Origin: Muscardinus avellanarius
Taxonomy: Eukaryota > Chordata > Mammalia > Rodentia > Gliridae
Length of the DNA: 64,000 nt
Assembly (NCBI GenBank): GCA_963383645.1
Contig: OY726557.1
Coordinates: forward strand, 153,987,701 to 154,051,700
Direction: 5' to 3'
In this document: positions 10,880 through 21,812 of the stretch, in pieces
Layout: every line of letters starts with the position of its first letter
How positions within the stretch are numbered: position 1 is the first letter of the stretch
Program-made: the position numbers and the translations under genes
The notes under the pieces: model-generated
Database searches by the model: none
Told to the model about the DNA's origin: nothing
What the model saw: the letters and a program-made list of their open reading frames with translations, nothing else

Positions 10880-11100
10880 CAGTTTAATCTCATGTGTCAT
10901 TTCCTATCTTTGGTAGGTCACAAGCTAGATATAATTATGCCGCTCTTTAATCATTTGCTCTAATTTGCATTAAATTGCTTTGAAGATAAATGTACCTCAA
11001 ATTTGTAATACTAATTAATAATTGTGCAGTGATCTACTGTTTAAAATCATGTGCTCTGATTCTAAGATTAGTATTTTATATTGCAATATTATCAAATCAG
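10880..11100. other. unique sequence, candidate conserved noncoding DNA
   Basis: Contains a dense run of homeodomain/POU-like words around 10948-10985 (CTTTAATCATTTGCTC, then TAATTTGCATTAAATTGC, which holds a TTTGCAT octamer-type core). No repeat family fits. Function is inferred only from this density. Confidence 0.3.
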
Positions 11101-11396
11101 AACATTTTCTTTCTTTTTTATTTTTTTATTTATTAAGAATAATTTTAAAGAGAATGAAAGAATCCAGCACTTAGACAACTGTGATTATACAAGTCATTTT
11201 AAATATATGTATACAGTATAAGAACATATTGTTAACATTTAAAAATTAAATCTCCTTTAAAATCAATCACTTTCTACAAATAAGATAAATTAATATTTTA
11301 TTGTTAATAATTATATAAATTACACTGAATACAAAAAGTACATAGTTCTGGTCATTGCAAAATTCACATAATTGATAAACATTGAAAGTAACTTAT

Positions 11397-11590
11397 TAGT
11401 GTGTATTCCCAGCATTTGAGAAGCTGACACAGGAGGATTGAGGTTCACAGACAGCCTCAGCTACTCACTGAAGCTCTTTGCAACTTAGTGAGATGCTGTT
11501 TCAAAGTAAAGAATAAAAAAATAGGGCTGGGGGTAGAGCTCAGATGTAGAATATCCCTGGGTTCCATCCCCAAGACAGAAAAAAAATGTC
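11397..11590 (+). repeat. dimeric SINE, 5' truncated
   Basis: Starts inside the B1-like half (TATTCCCAGCATTTGAG). The right half, GGGGGTAGAGCTCAGATGTA, is followed by TCCCTGGGTTCCATCCCCA. Confidence 0.85.
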
Positions 11591-11604
11591 AGTATTCACA
11601 CACA

Positions 11605-11608
11605 GAAA

Positions 11609-11676
<68 letters not shown>

Positions 11677-11690
11677 CACATATATATTAC
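11605..11690. repeat. (CA)n(TA)n microsatellite
   Basis: A long CA run (from about 11611) followed by a TA run at the 3' tail of the SINE on its left. Confidence 0.95.
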
Positions 11691-11888
11691 TATGTAAACA
11701 TGTAGATAAATGAACATGCAGTGCTTTATATTCTCTTCAAGTATAAATAAAATAGTATATAACATACAATGTAGCATATACTAAATTAAAGAAAATATAC
11801 CTGAATTGTAATGGAATCTATAAGAAAATTTATTCTCAACTTCAGTTATGAAAAGCATGTGCATTCTCTTATCTATTCTAATCATTTT

Positions 11889-12727
11889 TTTTTTGAGGGT
11901 GGCAGCTGTGCCTTCAAGGACACCAACCTGCTCTCCCTTCTTTTAATTAATTAATTAATTTATTTATTTATTTTTTATTTAAAGTAAATGTTACACATTT
12001 AATCTGTATTTGGTGCCCTCTTCCCCCCTCATTTCCCTTCCCCCCTCCCGATACTTAATACCCAGGATAACCTTGCTATATTCGTACTTTTACACCTATT
12101 TGGAAATAGCCGCTCATCAATCAAGGTCAGCCTCCTTCTTCTCTTAGTTTTCCATTCAAACTTTGCTGAGATTTCCCTTCCTAATGGAGTCCCTCTGGTA
12201 TCCCCAATGCTCACTCGTTTGGGCATATTAGAGGAAACATATGTCCCTTCTCTTTCTGTGTTTGGCTGATCTCACTTAACATAATGCTTTCCAGCACTTT
12301 CCATCTCTTTATGAATGACATGATTTTGTTCTTCTTTATAGCTGAATAGAATTCCATTGTGTGTATTTCCCATAACTTTGCAAACCATTCATCTGTTGAT
12401 GGGGCCTAGGTTGTTTCCAAATTTTGGCTATTATATATTGTGCTGCTATGAACATAGGTATGCATATGTTGCTGTAGTTCTCTGTTTTCAACCCCTTTGG
12501 AAAAATACCCAGGAGTGGTAAAGCTGGATCATATGGTGGATCTATTCCCAGTTTTCTAAGGAATCTCCACACAGATCTCCATAGTGGCTGAACTAGTTTG
12601 CACTCCCACCGACAATGTAAAAGAGTTCCTCTTTCCCCACATCCTCGCCAGCATTTGTTGTTGTTTGATTTCTTTATGCTTGCCAATCTGACTGGGGTTA
12701 GATGGAATCTCAGTGTAGTTTTGATAG
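11889..12727 (-). mobile_element. 5'-truncated L1 with likely 3' transduction
   Basis: A minus-strand L1 copy flanked by a perfect 12-base duplication, TCTAATCATTTT (11877-11888 and 12728-12739). The right part (12290-12727) encodes the ORF2 C-terminus; the frame 12336-12686 reads a long stretch with [14 protein letters not shown] and [16 protein letters not shown]. The 3' UTR with a polypurine stretch follows. The L1 appears to end in an A-rich run at 11940-11980 (ATTT/ATTA units on this strand). Then come about 46 unrelated bases (11895-11940) and a second A-tail (11883-11894, T run). On the minus strand the insertion point reads TTTTTT/AAAATG, a typical L1 endonuclease site. Confidence 0.85.
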
Positions 12728-12769
12728 TCTAATCATTTTAAAAAACCTCTTGCCGAAAGGAAATAAAAT

Positions 12770-13020
12770 ATTTTCAACAATTTTTATACATTTCTGCAGT
12801 GTAAGATTATAAGTTTTTTTTAATCTTCATTTGGGTTTATTATACATACTATAATATCTACCCATTCAAAGAGTACAGTTCTGCCAATTTTAGTATACTC
12901 ACTGTTAGCAAAACCCGAATAGTCTAATTTTAGAAACAAAATACTTCCTCAAAAATAAGCAGGTATTCATTAGTAGCCTTTTGCCATTCCTTCCTCTGTG
13001 CTATCTAACTCTTAATTTAT
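12770..13020 (-). repeat. ancient L1 3' UTR relic
   Basis: The plus strand follows, with many changes, the reverse of an old mammalian L1 3' UTR (GAGTACAGTTCTGCCAATTT, then TAGTATACTCACTG and TCTAATTTTAGAA). It is strongly diverged and thus old. Confidence 0.55.
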
Positions 13021-13109
13021 TTGAACACGATTTTTAGTAGTATTTAAATTCCTAATAATAGTGTAAATAGTACATTTGTGTTTTACTTCTGTAAGATCAG
13101 AAATGGTGT

Positions 13110-13200
13110 TTCTTCTTTCATTTATAATTTTATTTAATTTAGCTTTCTCTGTTTTAGCCATGTTAAATATTCGTATGATCTTTTCAAAGAACCGACATTT
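13110..13200 (-). pseudogene. L1 ORF2 fragment, reverse
   Basis: The minus strand translates to a run typical of L1 ORF2 between endonuclease and reverse transcriptase (KINEPKCRFFEK, later MAKTEKAKLNKIINERR). It lies head to head with the plus-strand L1 at 13222, consistent with a 5' inversion, or it may be a separate old copy. Confidence 0.6.
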
Positions 13201-13221
13201 GGGTTCATTGATTTAATATAG

Positions 13222-13790
13222 AAATGTCCAATAGATACATAAAAAATTATTCACCATCATTAGCCATCAGGGAAATGCAAATCAAAACTATGCTGAGATT
13301 CCATCCAACCCCAGTCAGAGTGGCAAGCATAAAGAAGTCAAATCACCACAAATTCTGGAGAGGATGTGGGGAAAGAGGAGCTCTTTTACATTGTTGGTGG
13401 GAGTGCAAACTAGTCCAGTCTCTATGGAGATCAGTGTGGAGATTCCTTATAAAACTGGAAATGGATCTACCAAATGATCTGGCTATTCCATTCCTAGGTA
13501 TCTTTCCAAAGGGGTTTAAATCATAGAACTAGAGTAACATATGCATACACACAGCAGCACAATTCATAACAGCCAAAATATGGAACCAACCTAGGTCTCC
13601 ATCAACAGATGAATGGATTGCAAAATTATGGGAAATACACAGAGTGGAATTCTACTCAGCAATAAAGAAGAACAAAATCATGTCATTCTCAAGAAGACGG
13701 AAAGACTTGGAGAACATTATGTTAAATAAGATTAGCCCAGCACAGAAAGAGAAGGGACATATGTTTTCACTAATATACTCAAGCTACTTT
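13222..13790 (+). pseudogene. L1 ORF2 C-terminal fragment
   Basis: Frame 13224-13526 (100 codons) reads the region ahead of the ORF2 C-terminus ([35 protein letters not shown]). A stop at 13524 and a shift lead to 13644, where [11 protein letters not shown] continues. The 3' UTR and A-tail are missing. It belongs to the same L1 lineage as 11889-12727. Confidence 0.85.
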
Positions 13791-14544
13791 TATGTCAAAT
13801 ATATCTTTCTTATATACCTTTACATTTCCCCGTACTATATTTTAAGTTATTTTATTAATTTTAATGCTGGGGACTACAATTGCAATTCACATGCATTAAT
13901 ACCAACTTAATATCTATAATACTCAAAAACTTTGCTCCAATAATCTTTGTTGCCATTCTCCTCTTTTACTATGATGATCCAAATATCATAATTTTATATT
14001 AAAAGACTTTCTTCAGTTTTATAATTATTGTTTCATGCATTTTTTAACAAATAGAAAGTAGTATTTACAAGATTTTTTCACTGTCCTTCATAATATCTGT
14101 GCACTTACCTCTGTTTTTTCTTCATATATTTTCCGGTTTCACTCTAGTGTGTCTTCAGTTGAACTTAAAAAATTCCCTCTAGCATTGTGTGTGTGTGTGT
14201 GTGAGGGTGTCAGAACAGGTCTACTGGTGATGGATTCTCTCAGTAGTTTGTTTAAATCTAAATATGTCTTGATTTTTCTTTATATTTGAAGGAGAGTTTA
14301 ATACCTTGAAATGGGAGAGGAGTGGAATGAGACTCTAATCTAAAACACCATACATTGTGCTTTCCTCTGCAGTTTATCCGGCATGGTGTTTTCAGTTAAT
14401 TATTTTGTCTTAACTAATTTCCATAATTCTGAAATTCTTGATGTTCCCCATATTTTCACTATTTTATAAGAATATATAATTCACTAAGATTCTCAGTCCA
14501 CCATATCAGAATTCAATGTCAACATTATTCCTTTTTAGAGAGAG
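13791..14544. other. unique DNA with a short (GT)n
   Basis: A GT run lies at 14184-14203. No gene or repeat was recognised in the rest. Confidence 0.4.
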
Positions 14545-14615
14545 CAGGGAGTAGTGGTATTTGAACCCAAGGATATTCCACTTCTCAGGAATACTTCCAG
14601 TCCTATTTGTGCTTT
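14545..14615 (-). repeat. SINE right half (outer piece of a nest)
   Basis: A diverged reverse ID-like half (TGAACCCAAGGATATTCCAC). Its matching B1-like half may be the piece at 15186-15240, separated by two later SINEs. Confidence 0.55.
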
Positions 14616-14635
14616 AATTATTTTTAATTTAATTT

Positions 14636-14862
14636 GTTTTGTGCAATACTGGGAATGGAACCCAGGGGCAATGTTGTACCTCTAAGCTATACCCCAACCC
14701 TATATTTTTAGTCTTTTAATTTTGAAACAAGGTTGTTTCAAAATTTTGAAACACTGAGTTGTAAAAAGCTTAATAAGTAGCTGAGGGTGCCTACAAACCA
14801 CAATCCTCTGGTCTCAGCCTCCTGAATGATGGGATTACAATGTGTACCACCATGACCAGTTT
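14636..14862 (-). repeat. dimeric SINE (second level of nest)
   Basis: Reverse copy from TGTGCAATACTGGGAATGGA to CACCATGACCAG. Inside it, TTTTGAAACA-like linker sequence is partly duplicated (14728-14752). Confidence 0.8.
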
Positions 14863-14876
14863 GAAGCTAACTTTCT

Positions 14877-14882
14877 TTTTTC

Positions 14883-14934
<52 letters not shown>

Positions 14935-15169
14935 TCCTTTCTCTTTTTCTTTCTTTCTTTCTTTCTCTTGTGGGTCTGGGGATGGAACCCCAGGGCATTC
15001 AACCTCCGAGCTACACCTCCTACCCTATTTTTCATTCTTTATTTTGAAACCGGGTCTCACTGAGTTGAGGAGAGCCTCACTAAGTAGCTGAGGCTGTCCA
15101 CAAACCGCAGTCCTCTGGTCCCAGCCTCCCAAATGCTAGGATTACAAGCTTGCGCCATTATGCCCGGCC
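14877..15169 (-). repeat. dimeric SINE with (TTTC)n tail (third level)
   Basis: Flanked by a near-perfect 16-base duplication: TTGAAGCTAACTTTCT at 14861-14876 and TTGAAGCTAAATTTCT at 15170-15185. The A/G tail has expanded to a ~90-base TTTC tract on this strand. The right half starts GGTCTGGGGATGGAACCC. The reading frames over the tract are artefacts. Confidence 0.9.
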
Positions 15170-15185
15170 TTGAAGCTAAATTTCT

Positions 15186-15240
15186 GAGCCCGGCCTCAAA
15201 TCTGCAATCTTCTTGCCTCAGCTTCCCAAGTACTGAACAT
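15186..15240 (-). repeat. SINE B1-like half, outer piece of nest
   Basis: Reverse B1-like remnant (GCCCGGCCTCAAATCTGC, then CTCAGCTTCCCAAGTACTG). Confidence 0.55.
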
Positions 15241-15273
15241 TCCTTTGAAACTCATTTTAAAGTCGCTATCTTT

Positions 15274-15463
15274 TGCTGGGCGTGGTGGCACACTCTTGTA
15301 ATCCCCAAACTTGGGAGGAAGAGACAGAAGGATTGCTCGTGCAGGTTCAAAGCCAGCCGTGCTGGCTTAAGAGACCCTGTTTCCAAATAAAATATAAATA
15401 GGTCTGGGAGTGTAGCCCGGAGGTAGAAGGGTTCCATCCCCAGTACCACAAAAAAAAAAAAAA
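15274..15463 (+). repeat. dimeric SINE, hybrid form
   Basis: The left half keeps GCAGGTTCAAAGCCAGCC and GGCTTAAGAGACCCTGTTTC. The right half has the GGTCTGGGAGTGTAGCCCGG start of the palindrome subgroup but the older GGGTTCCATCCCCAG end. Flanks AGTCGCTATCTTTT (15260) and AGTTACTATCTTTT (15464) look like its target-site duplication. Confidence 0.9.
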
Positions 15464-15595
15464 AGTTACTATCTTTTATCTTATACTGATCCTTTTGATG
15501 AGTAGTTTTTCTTCTGAACTTCTATCTATATGGCATCTATTAAATTACTATTTCTATTAGTTCTAGATAAGCAATTGGTGTCTTTATTTCCTCAA

Positions 15596-15822
15596 TTTCT
15601 TTTTCTTTCTTTTTTTCTTTGCTGTGCTAGGGATGGAACTGAGGGTCATTCTACCCCTGAACTATACCCCCATCTCTGTTTTTTTTTAATTCTTTATTTT
15701 AAGAGTCTCACTGAATTGTAAAGGGCCTCACTAAGTAGTATCTGAGTCTGGCCAGGAACCTGGTTCCTCCCACCTCAGCCTCCCAAATGCTGGGATTACT
15801 AGTGTGAGCCATCACACTCAGC
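15596..15822 (-). repeat. dimeric SINE
   Basis: Reverse copy: tail of T and C, right half (GCTAGGGATGGAACTGAGGG), linker, left half ending CACACTCAGCT. Confidence 0.85.
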
Positions 15823-16269
15823 TCTATTCACCTCAATTTAAACATCACCAACTTGATCTTTTATGTTAATTTTTTATACATAAGTTCTCTACCTTCCTTT
15901 TATTTCACTAAGAAGTCCCCCTTCCTCTGTCCCTAAGATTTCTTTAGTCTTCTGTTGGCCTTCATTTTTATCTTTTTCTGGCTCTCTACGATTCAGAGAC
16001 CTCTCAGAGTGCCTGTTAAAGTGGGAGCTCTGCTTTAACCTTGGAAGCTTTCATAATTTTTACTTTCAATTTAGTTTCCTCCTTTGCCTATCTACTCCTA
16101 TGAATTCCGAAAGTCATAAATACATAGTTTATTATTTTTTGAAAGACTGAAAGTTTCAGCCCCATATAAAAGTAAAATGACATTAGGACTATTCTCTCTA
16201 ATCTTTTAAGTTTATAAGTCTGACATTTCTGGAAGCATCTTCCTTTCCATATCAGCAAATATACCAACA
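15823..16269. other. unique DNA, nothing recognised
   Basis: No gene or repeat signature was recognised. Confidence 0.35.
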
Positions 16270-16620
16270 ACAACAGAAGTTATCAGCTTTGTAGGTTCAA
16301 ACACTGCGGTGGTTTTAAAAGCAACAGTAGCATTGATCCACTTTGCAAAATCACAGCATGACTTGGGATTTTAGCATTGCCACTTATTTGCATTCTTTCT
16401 TCTCACCTGCCTTTTGCTTTGCATGAATAGATCTTCAGAACAGATGGTAGAAGATTATCAATAAAAGGCGATGCTAGCCACAGTGTGAATCCACTATACT
16501 CAGTCAAAATGCTTGCTTAGCCACCTGCTCGTTTATTACATTCAAAACAACTCTTTCCTTGTACGAACTTTGAGTAAAACAGCTACAATTTTTTTCTTAG
16601 CAATTAAAAAATAGATTCGG
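16270..16620. other. unique sequence, candidate conserved noncoding DNA
   Basis: Base-balanced unique sequence with an octamer-type word (ATTTGCAT at 16386-16393) and no repeat signature. Evidence for function is weak. Confidence 0.25.
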
Positions 16621-17140
16621 TTCCCTCCTATTTTTGTAGCCATACATTATATAACATACATTATATAACCATACACTTATTTTAATGATATATGTTTAAT
16701 GAATCATGTTATTGTTCATAGTTATCAGGGTTGTGGATTTATGTTTGTAGAAAGCAAATTTTGAAAAATAAACATTTTTGAAAAAAAGTTAATTGTTAAT
16801 TAGGACATAAGGGAAACTTGACCTAATGTATTTAGAACTATAAACATCATATTAAATTTTGGTTTAAGGATTGTATTAACTATTTAATGGTATGTTTATT
16901 TAAAGATGACATTATTGCAATGTATCAAATACGTCATTTGGGTAAAACATGTTAATGTAAAAATAATATTCTTGATAAGATTTTTAAAAGTAGTTTTGAA
17001 ATACATTGCCTACCTAGTCTTTTAAGGGATATAGTGAGAAATAGGAATGTTAACATTAAGTAAAACATTTATCCAAATATTTATTCACTGGAAAATGTTC
17101 TGGCTTAACTCTCATACTTTTAGAATATGATTATTTCACT
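16621..17140. other. unique AT-rich DNA, nothing recognised
   Basis: No gene or repeat was recognised. Confidence 0.4.
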
Positions 17141-17580
17141 TGTAAACTATGGAGCATCCTCAGAAGAATGGGAATAAGCTTACTGTATGATCCAGCAATA
17201 ACAATTCTGGTATCTACCCAAAAGAATAGAAACCAAACTACCAAACTAATGCATGTGTATCTATGTCCATAGCTTCTCAATTCACCATTGCCAAACTATG
17301 GGACCAGACAAGGTGTCCATCAACAGATTAATGCGTCACAAAACTATGGGATATGTACACAATGGAATTTTATTCAGCCATAAAGAAAAACACAGTTACA
17401 TCATTTACAGGGAAGTGGTTGGAACTAGAGGACATTATGCTAAGTGAAATTAATCAGTCACAAAAAATAAAAATCGGATGCTCTTCCTAAAATGTGAAAG
17501 GTAGGGAGAAAATGGGCCATACGAGGAACTCTAGACAAAGAAGGAGAAAATAATAGATGAGCAAATAAGGCGACCTAACT
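17141..17580 (+). pseudogene. L1 ORF2 C-terminus plus partial 3' UTR
   Basis: The same order as 6337-7038 (TGATCCAGCAATAACAATTC, then CCATCAACAGATTAATG, then ACATTATGCTAAGTGA), but it is cut off at about 17580 before the G-rich tract and A-tail. Several stops break ORF2. Confidence 0.85.
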
Positions 17581-17632
17581 GGAAATTTAGCTTGGAGGTA
17601 GAATGCCCCGGGTTCAATCTCCAGTACTGAAA

Positions 17633-17666
<34 letters not shown>
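17581..17666 (+). repeat. SINE right half with (AAAT)n tail
   Basis: An ID-like unit (TTTAGCTTGGAGGTAGAATG) without a B1 half, joined to AAAT repeats. It replaces the 3' end of the L1 on its left, so a deletion probably removed both the L1 tail and the left SINE half. Confidence 0.8.
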
Positions 17667-17668
<2 letters not shown>

Positions 17669-18156
17669 TTTATTCAAACTTATTATTTGCATAGTGTTCA
17701 AGTATAAATTATTTACATATTTGAATAGAGAAATGTAGATAGTTGCATATACAAGCTAATAGGTAGGGCCATAATAGTGCATGTTCTAAAATAATGTAGA
17801 ATATATATAATTCAAAGGAAAAATAGTTATTCTATGAGAATATAAAATGATGTAATATTATCAGTATTACTAGATAAATACCCTTAATATAACTAGGAAA
17901 ATTATATAATTTTCATAAAGCCAATGTTTCTCCTGGGGCCACCAGAAGAAGCAGTTAAATATAGACATACTAAATATAAGAAAGATCATGTAGCAGAGGA
18001 AAGATATTCTGTGGAATTCATTGACTGAGAAAATATTTTGTGACCTTTTTCAACAGTCAAATTATCTTCCACAAGAAATAGACACTATTATCTGCTAGAG
18101 AAGAAACATACTTCTTATCTAATCTCCAGCCTCTGTATAGGGATGATGTAACTATT
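17667..18156. other. unique DNA, nothing recognised
   Basis: No gene or repeat was recognised. Confidence 0.4.
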
Positions 18157-18343
18157 AGTCAGATATGATGGTACAAACCTGCAATCTCAGTTCTTGGGAG
18201 GCTGAGACAGGAGGATCACAGGCTTGAGATCAGATTCAGCAAATTAGCAAGACCCTGACAACTTATTAAGACACTGTTTTAAATTAAAAAAAAAAAAGGC
18301 AGATATAGCTTAAAGGTAGAGTGCTCCTGAGGTTCATTCCCCA
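18157..18343 (+). repeat. dimeric SINE, diverged
   Basis: The left half is recognisable by CTTGGGAGGCTGAGACAGGA. An A run at about 18285 is the linker. The right half reads GGCAGATATAGCTTAAAGGT. Confidence 0.85.
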
Positions 18344-19041
18344 GTTTTTAAAAAAAGTCAGTTCTATTTATTTTCAACATGTTACCTTCAATGATCTTTA
18401 TTTGGGATACCTCTAGAAACTTCCTGATAACCTTGCATCCCTCTGGAGAGTCTTTGTGTTTACCCAGTTGTGTCAGTTTCTAGAGGCATATAGCTACTTT
18501 AGCTACTTCATTTTTATTTTATTCATACAAACAAGTAAGTCCTAAAAGAAGAAGAGGAATGTCAATTGTCTAGAGTTACCAAGTATTTTTACTCAGTCTC
18601 TGTTTCTATAATCTGTTTTTCAAAAACAATGCAAGCCTTTGTATTTTTTCCTTTAAAAAGCAAAGTAATACCAATTTCCCCTACAATTTTGTAAGAATTA
18701 AATAGAATAAACAAAGTATCAAATAATCAATTAGTATCCAGAAAATGGAAATTCTAGCTATAAATTTTTAAGCTATAGAATATGGGAATATTGGAAAATA
18801 TGCAGAGTTTATTAATATTAGATATAGTAGAATGCCTTCGCATTATTTAAAACAAAGGAGTCATATAATCAAAATCACTATTAGGAATGAAAATATATTT
18901 CCAAAGCACTTGGTAGTATAACTTCACAAAGAAGCTGCTGTAATTTACATGTGGAAAAACATTTGATGCTAAGCCAAGATGACAATAAAAATGGAGCTAT
19001 CCCATTCAAAACCATGCTAATTTTTAAAGTTATTTATTTTT
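18344..19041. other. unique DNA, nothing recognised
   Basis: No gene or repeat was recognised. Confidence 0.4.
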
Positions 19042-19240
19042 TGGATTAGAGATTGAATCCAGGTAAGTTCTACCTCTTAGCTTATATCCCAGTCCGATTT
19101 TAATTTGTTTTATATTGTTAAACAGGGTCACATTTATTTGCTAAGGGTCTTACTGAGGCTAGTGTTAAACCTGTGATCCTCTTGTCTCAGCCCCACAAGT
19201 ACTGGGATTATAGGAATGTGTCACTATGCCTTGTTCCACG
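19042..19240 (-). repeat. dimeric SINE, diverged
   Basis: Reverse copy: right half (GATTGAATCCAGGTAAGTTC), linker, left half (GTACTGGGATTATAGG). Confidence 0.8.
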
Positions 19241-19358
19241 CTATATTTTGGGGGCACACAATAATGAGAAAACATACTCATTCAAAGTCTAGTTTTTCAT
19301 CAGTTAATTTGATATAATATGAAATTCAAAACCACATCTTTAAAAATGATTGACATTT

Positions 19359-19552
19359 TCCAGGCGAGGTGGTGCACGCTTGTAATCCCCGCGCTTGGGA
19401 GGCGGAGACAAGAGGATCACGCAGGTTCGAAGCCAGCTGCGCTGGTTTAAGAGACCTTGTTTCCAAATAAAAAATATATATAAAATAGGTCTGGGAGTGT
19501 ATCCCGGAGGTATAAGGGCTGCCAGGAACCCCAGTACCACAAAAAAAGAAAA
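19359..19552 (+). repeat. dimeric SINE, palindrome subgroup, perfect TSD
   Basis: Flanked by a perfect 17-base duplication AAAAATGATTGACATTT (19342-19358 and 19553-19569). The left half keeps GCAGGTTCGAAGCCAGC, a good pol III B box. The right half has the modified end GCTGCCAGGAACCCCAG. The exact flanks suggest a recent insertion. Confidence 0.95.
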
Positions 19553-19569
19553 AAAAATGATTGACATTT

Positions 19570-20639
19570 ATTGGGAAACATCCTTGGACATTTAGTAAAC
19601 ACATTAAAAAATAAAGTCATTCCTGAAAATGTAGGATAGAGAATTGGCAGAAGTAGCTGAACATATTCATTACCAGGGTAACAGAGAACCTCAATGAGGA
19701 ACTATTAAATAACAGATAACCACCAGATAGGAATTTGATTCTGAAGAGGAAACAGGTAAGAATTATGAAATGAAAGACTAGGAAAATGGTTTCTGTGCTG
19801 GAGAAACTGTTTCTCCCTGATACAATTGCAAAGGAGGAAAGAGAATAACAGAATCTGTTAGTTCAGGAAATATATCAAGTGCTTTAATATATATGATGAT
19901 CTCATAGTAAGGCTAAGGAGTTAACGTTATCTCAATTACATTAAAATTGAGAGTAAGAAAACGAGTTTTGTACCAGTAGTAATCAGTGAAACTGGAAAGT
20001 TAACCTGAATGTCCACGCAGTTTTTATGATACAGCTGAGGATGGGGAACCACCTCCTGTGCCCCAAATCCCAGGGAGGAAATTTGTGCACACTGAAGATT
20101 GTAGATAAAGATATTTACAAACTAGTAAGACTCTAAACTAGATATGTTTGCTCTTTGCATACCCAGTTAAGGATTCTTATTATCATGTAAGCAATTTTTC
20201 AAAATAACAGCTCATTTTATTTAAGCAAGGATGTTTTAATGAAACTTGTTTTAATAGAACCTTTGAAGTGAATTTAGTTTTCATGTTAAGTGTGAAACTT
20301 GACAGGCATGAAGACACAATTCTTCTATTCCTCTGAAGATAATGAAACTTAGAAATGACATTACACTAATCAAAAACAGAACTACATTAAAGCTTTAGTC
20401 ATCATCCATGGTGATTATAAAGTATGATAAATGATAGTCAAGCAAATTATGTATCTCTATATTGACACACAGTAAAAATAAGATCAGTTACCTCACTGGA
20501 GATCTCAAGATGATTTCAAGTACTGTGCCAAAGGCCTAATTTAAAGGTTATTATTTAAAATAGACTAAATTATTGTATTCTTTTAATAGCAACAAATGAA
20601 TATAATGATGAAGTTACATTATTTTTAAAATCACAAAAC
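19570..20639. other. unique DNA; possible MIR trace
   Basis: 19880-20010 has a faint MIR-like order (CTCATAGTAAGGCTAAGG, GAGAGTAAGAAAACGAG), too weak to call. Nothing else was recognised. Confidence 0.3.
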
Positions 20640-20900
20640 AACTTGAATTGTTCTATAAAACTTTTTGCAGAAATGCCTCGACAGAGCAGACTTCTAATTG
20701 GACAGATTTCAGTGTCCTAATTGGCTACCTCCAGATCTGCCTCAATGATAATATAATATTATAGAAAAAGCTTGTTTATGTATAGCAAACAATTTGCTTT
20801 CATATATTCCACCAGCTAATTACTCATAATCATTTGGCTCATTTGTTTATGTATATTTTTGCTTAGGCTTGGTTCTAACCAAGGAAAAATACAAAGAAAA
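20640..20900. other. unique sequence, candidate conserved noncoding DNA
   Basis: Repeat-free and base-balanced, with two CTAATTGG words (20695, 20718), CAGCTAATTACTCATAATCA and forkhead-like TTGTTTATGTAT words (20773 and 20844). These are typical of developmental enhancers, but they also occur by chance in AT-rich DNA. Confidence 0.3.
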
Positions 20901-21075
20901 TAAATTTTTCTTTTCACTTAATCATTTTATAATAGATATCTGCAGTTCATCACCGGCAAAACAACCTGAGAAGAACAAAGAGAAGAGGAGGATAAAGGGC
21001 TTAATAATGTGAAATTAAATAAAAAATATTAGAAAACTATCTTCCTCCTCATTTATAATAATAAAATATTAACTT
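20901..21075. other. unique DNA, nothing recognised
   Basis: Short gap before the next SINE; no feature seen. Confidence 0.4.
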
Positions 21076-21258
21076 TGTTTTGTGGCACTGGGACTGAACT
21101 TGAGTGTTCTGATTCTGAGATACATCCAGAGCTTTTTTCAAAATTTTATTTTGCAACACAGTTTTACTAAGTTGCCCATACTGACTATAAAATTGTGATG
21201 CTCGTGCCTCAGTCTCCCAACTAGCTGAGATTACAGGTGTATATCACTCTGCCTGGAA
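21076..21258 (-). repeat. dimeric SINE, diverged
   Basis: Reverse copy: GGCACTGGGACTGAACTTGA (right half), then CCCAACTAGCTGAGATTACA (left half). Confidence 0.8.
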
Positions 21259-21599
21259 ATTATACTTATTATTATAACATCTATTTCACTATAGATGTTA
21301 TAAAGATGTGAGTCCTTATTAAAATAGTTTTTTTAAAGCAGTGATTTTCTGATGTAACAGTGTACAGCTATATTTTCATTAGCTGGTAGCAAATACACAT
21401 TTACAAAGAACTTGAAGAAATACATAATATGCAAGTCATAAGCACTGAATCAATTATCGTGTCTCCATTGCAATATGTTGGCGTTTTATCGTCATATATG
21501 ATCCATTTGTAGTGGGAAATAATTAATGAACCAGAATAATTTGGATTAATAGTATCTCTATAGATGGAAGTTTATTTTCTGCCTTATAAAATGTTATCA

Positions 21600-21812
21600 T
21601 TTTTTTTTCAGTACTGGGGATGGAAGCCAGGGGCATTCTACTTTCAAGTTACACCCCCAACCCTATTTTTTATTCTTTATTTTGAAACAGGGTCTCACTA
21701 AGTTGTGGAGGGCCTAAGTAACTGTAGCTGAGGCCATCCACAAATCGTGATCCTCCTGTCTCAGCCTCCTGGATGCTGGGATTACAAGAGCGTGCCACCA
21801 CACCAGGCTGTA
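21600..21812 (-). repeat. dimeric SINE
   Basis: Reverse copy, well preserved. TAAAATGTTATC (21587) and TAAAATGCTATC (21811) flank it as a probable duplication. Confidence 0.9.

Noticed and set aside
13224..13910. Two adjacent plus frames that could look like a split gene
   Set aside because: They are the broken C-terminus of L1 ORF2, not a host gene.
14835..15091. Overlapping open frames on both strands with phenylalanine/serine or lysine/glutamate runs
   Set aside because: They come from the TTTC tract at a SINE tail.
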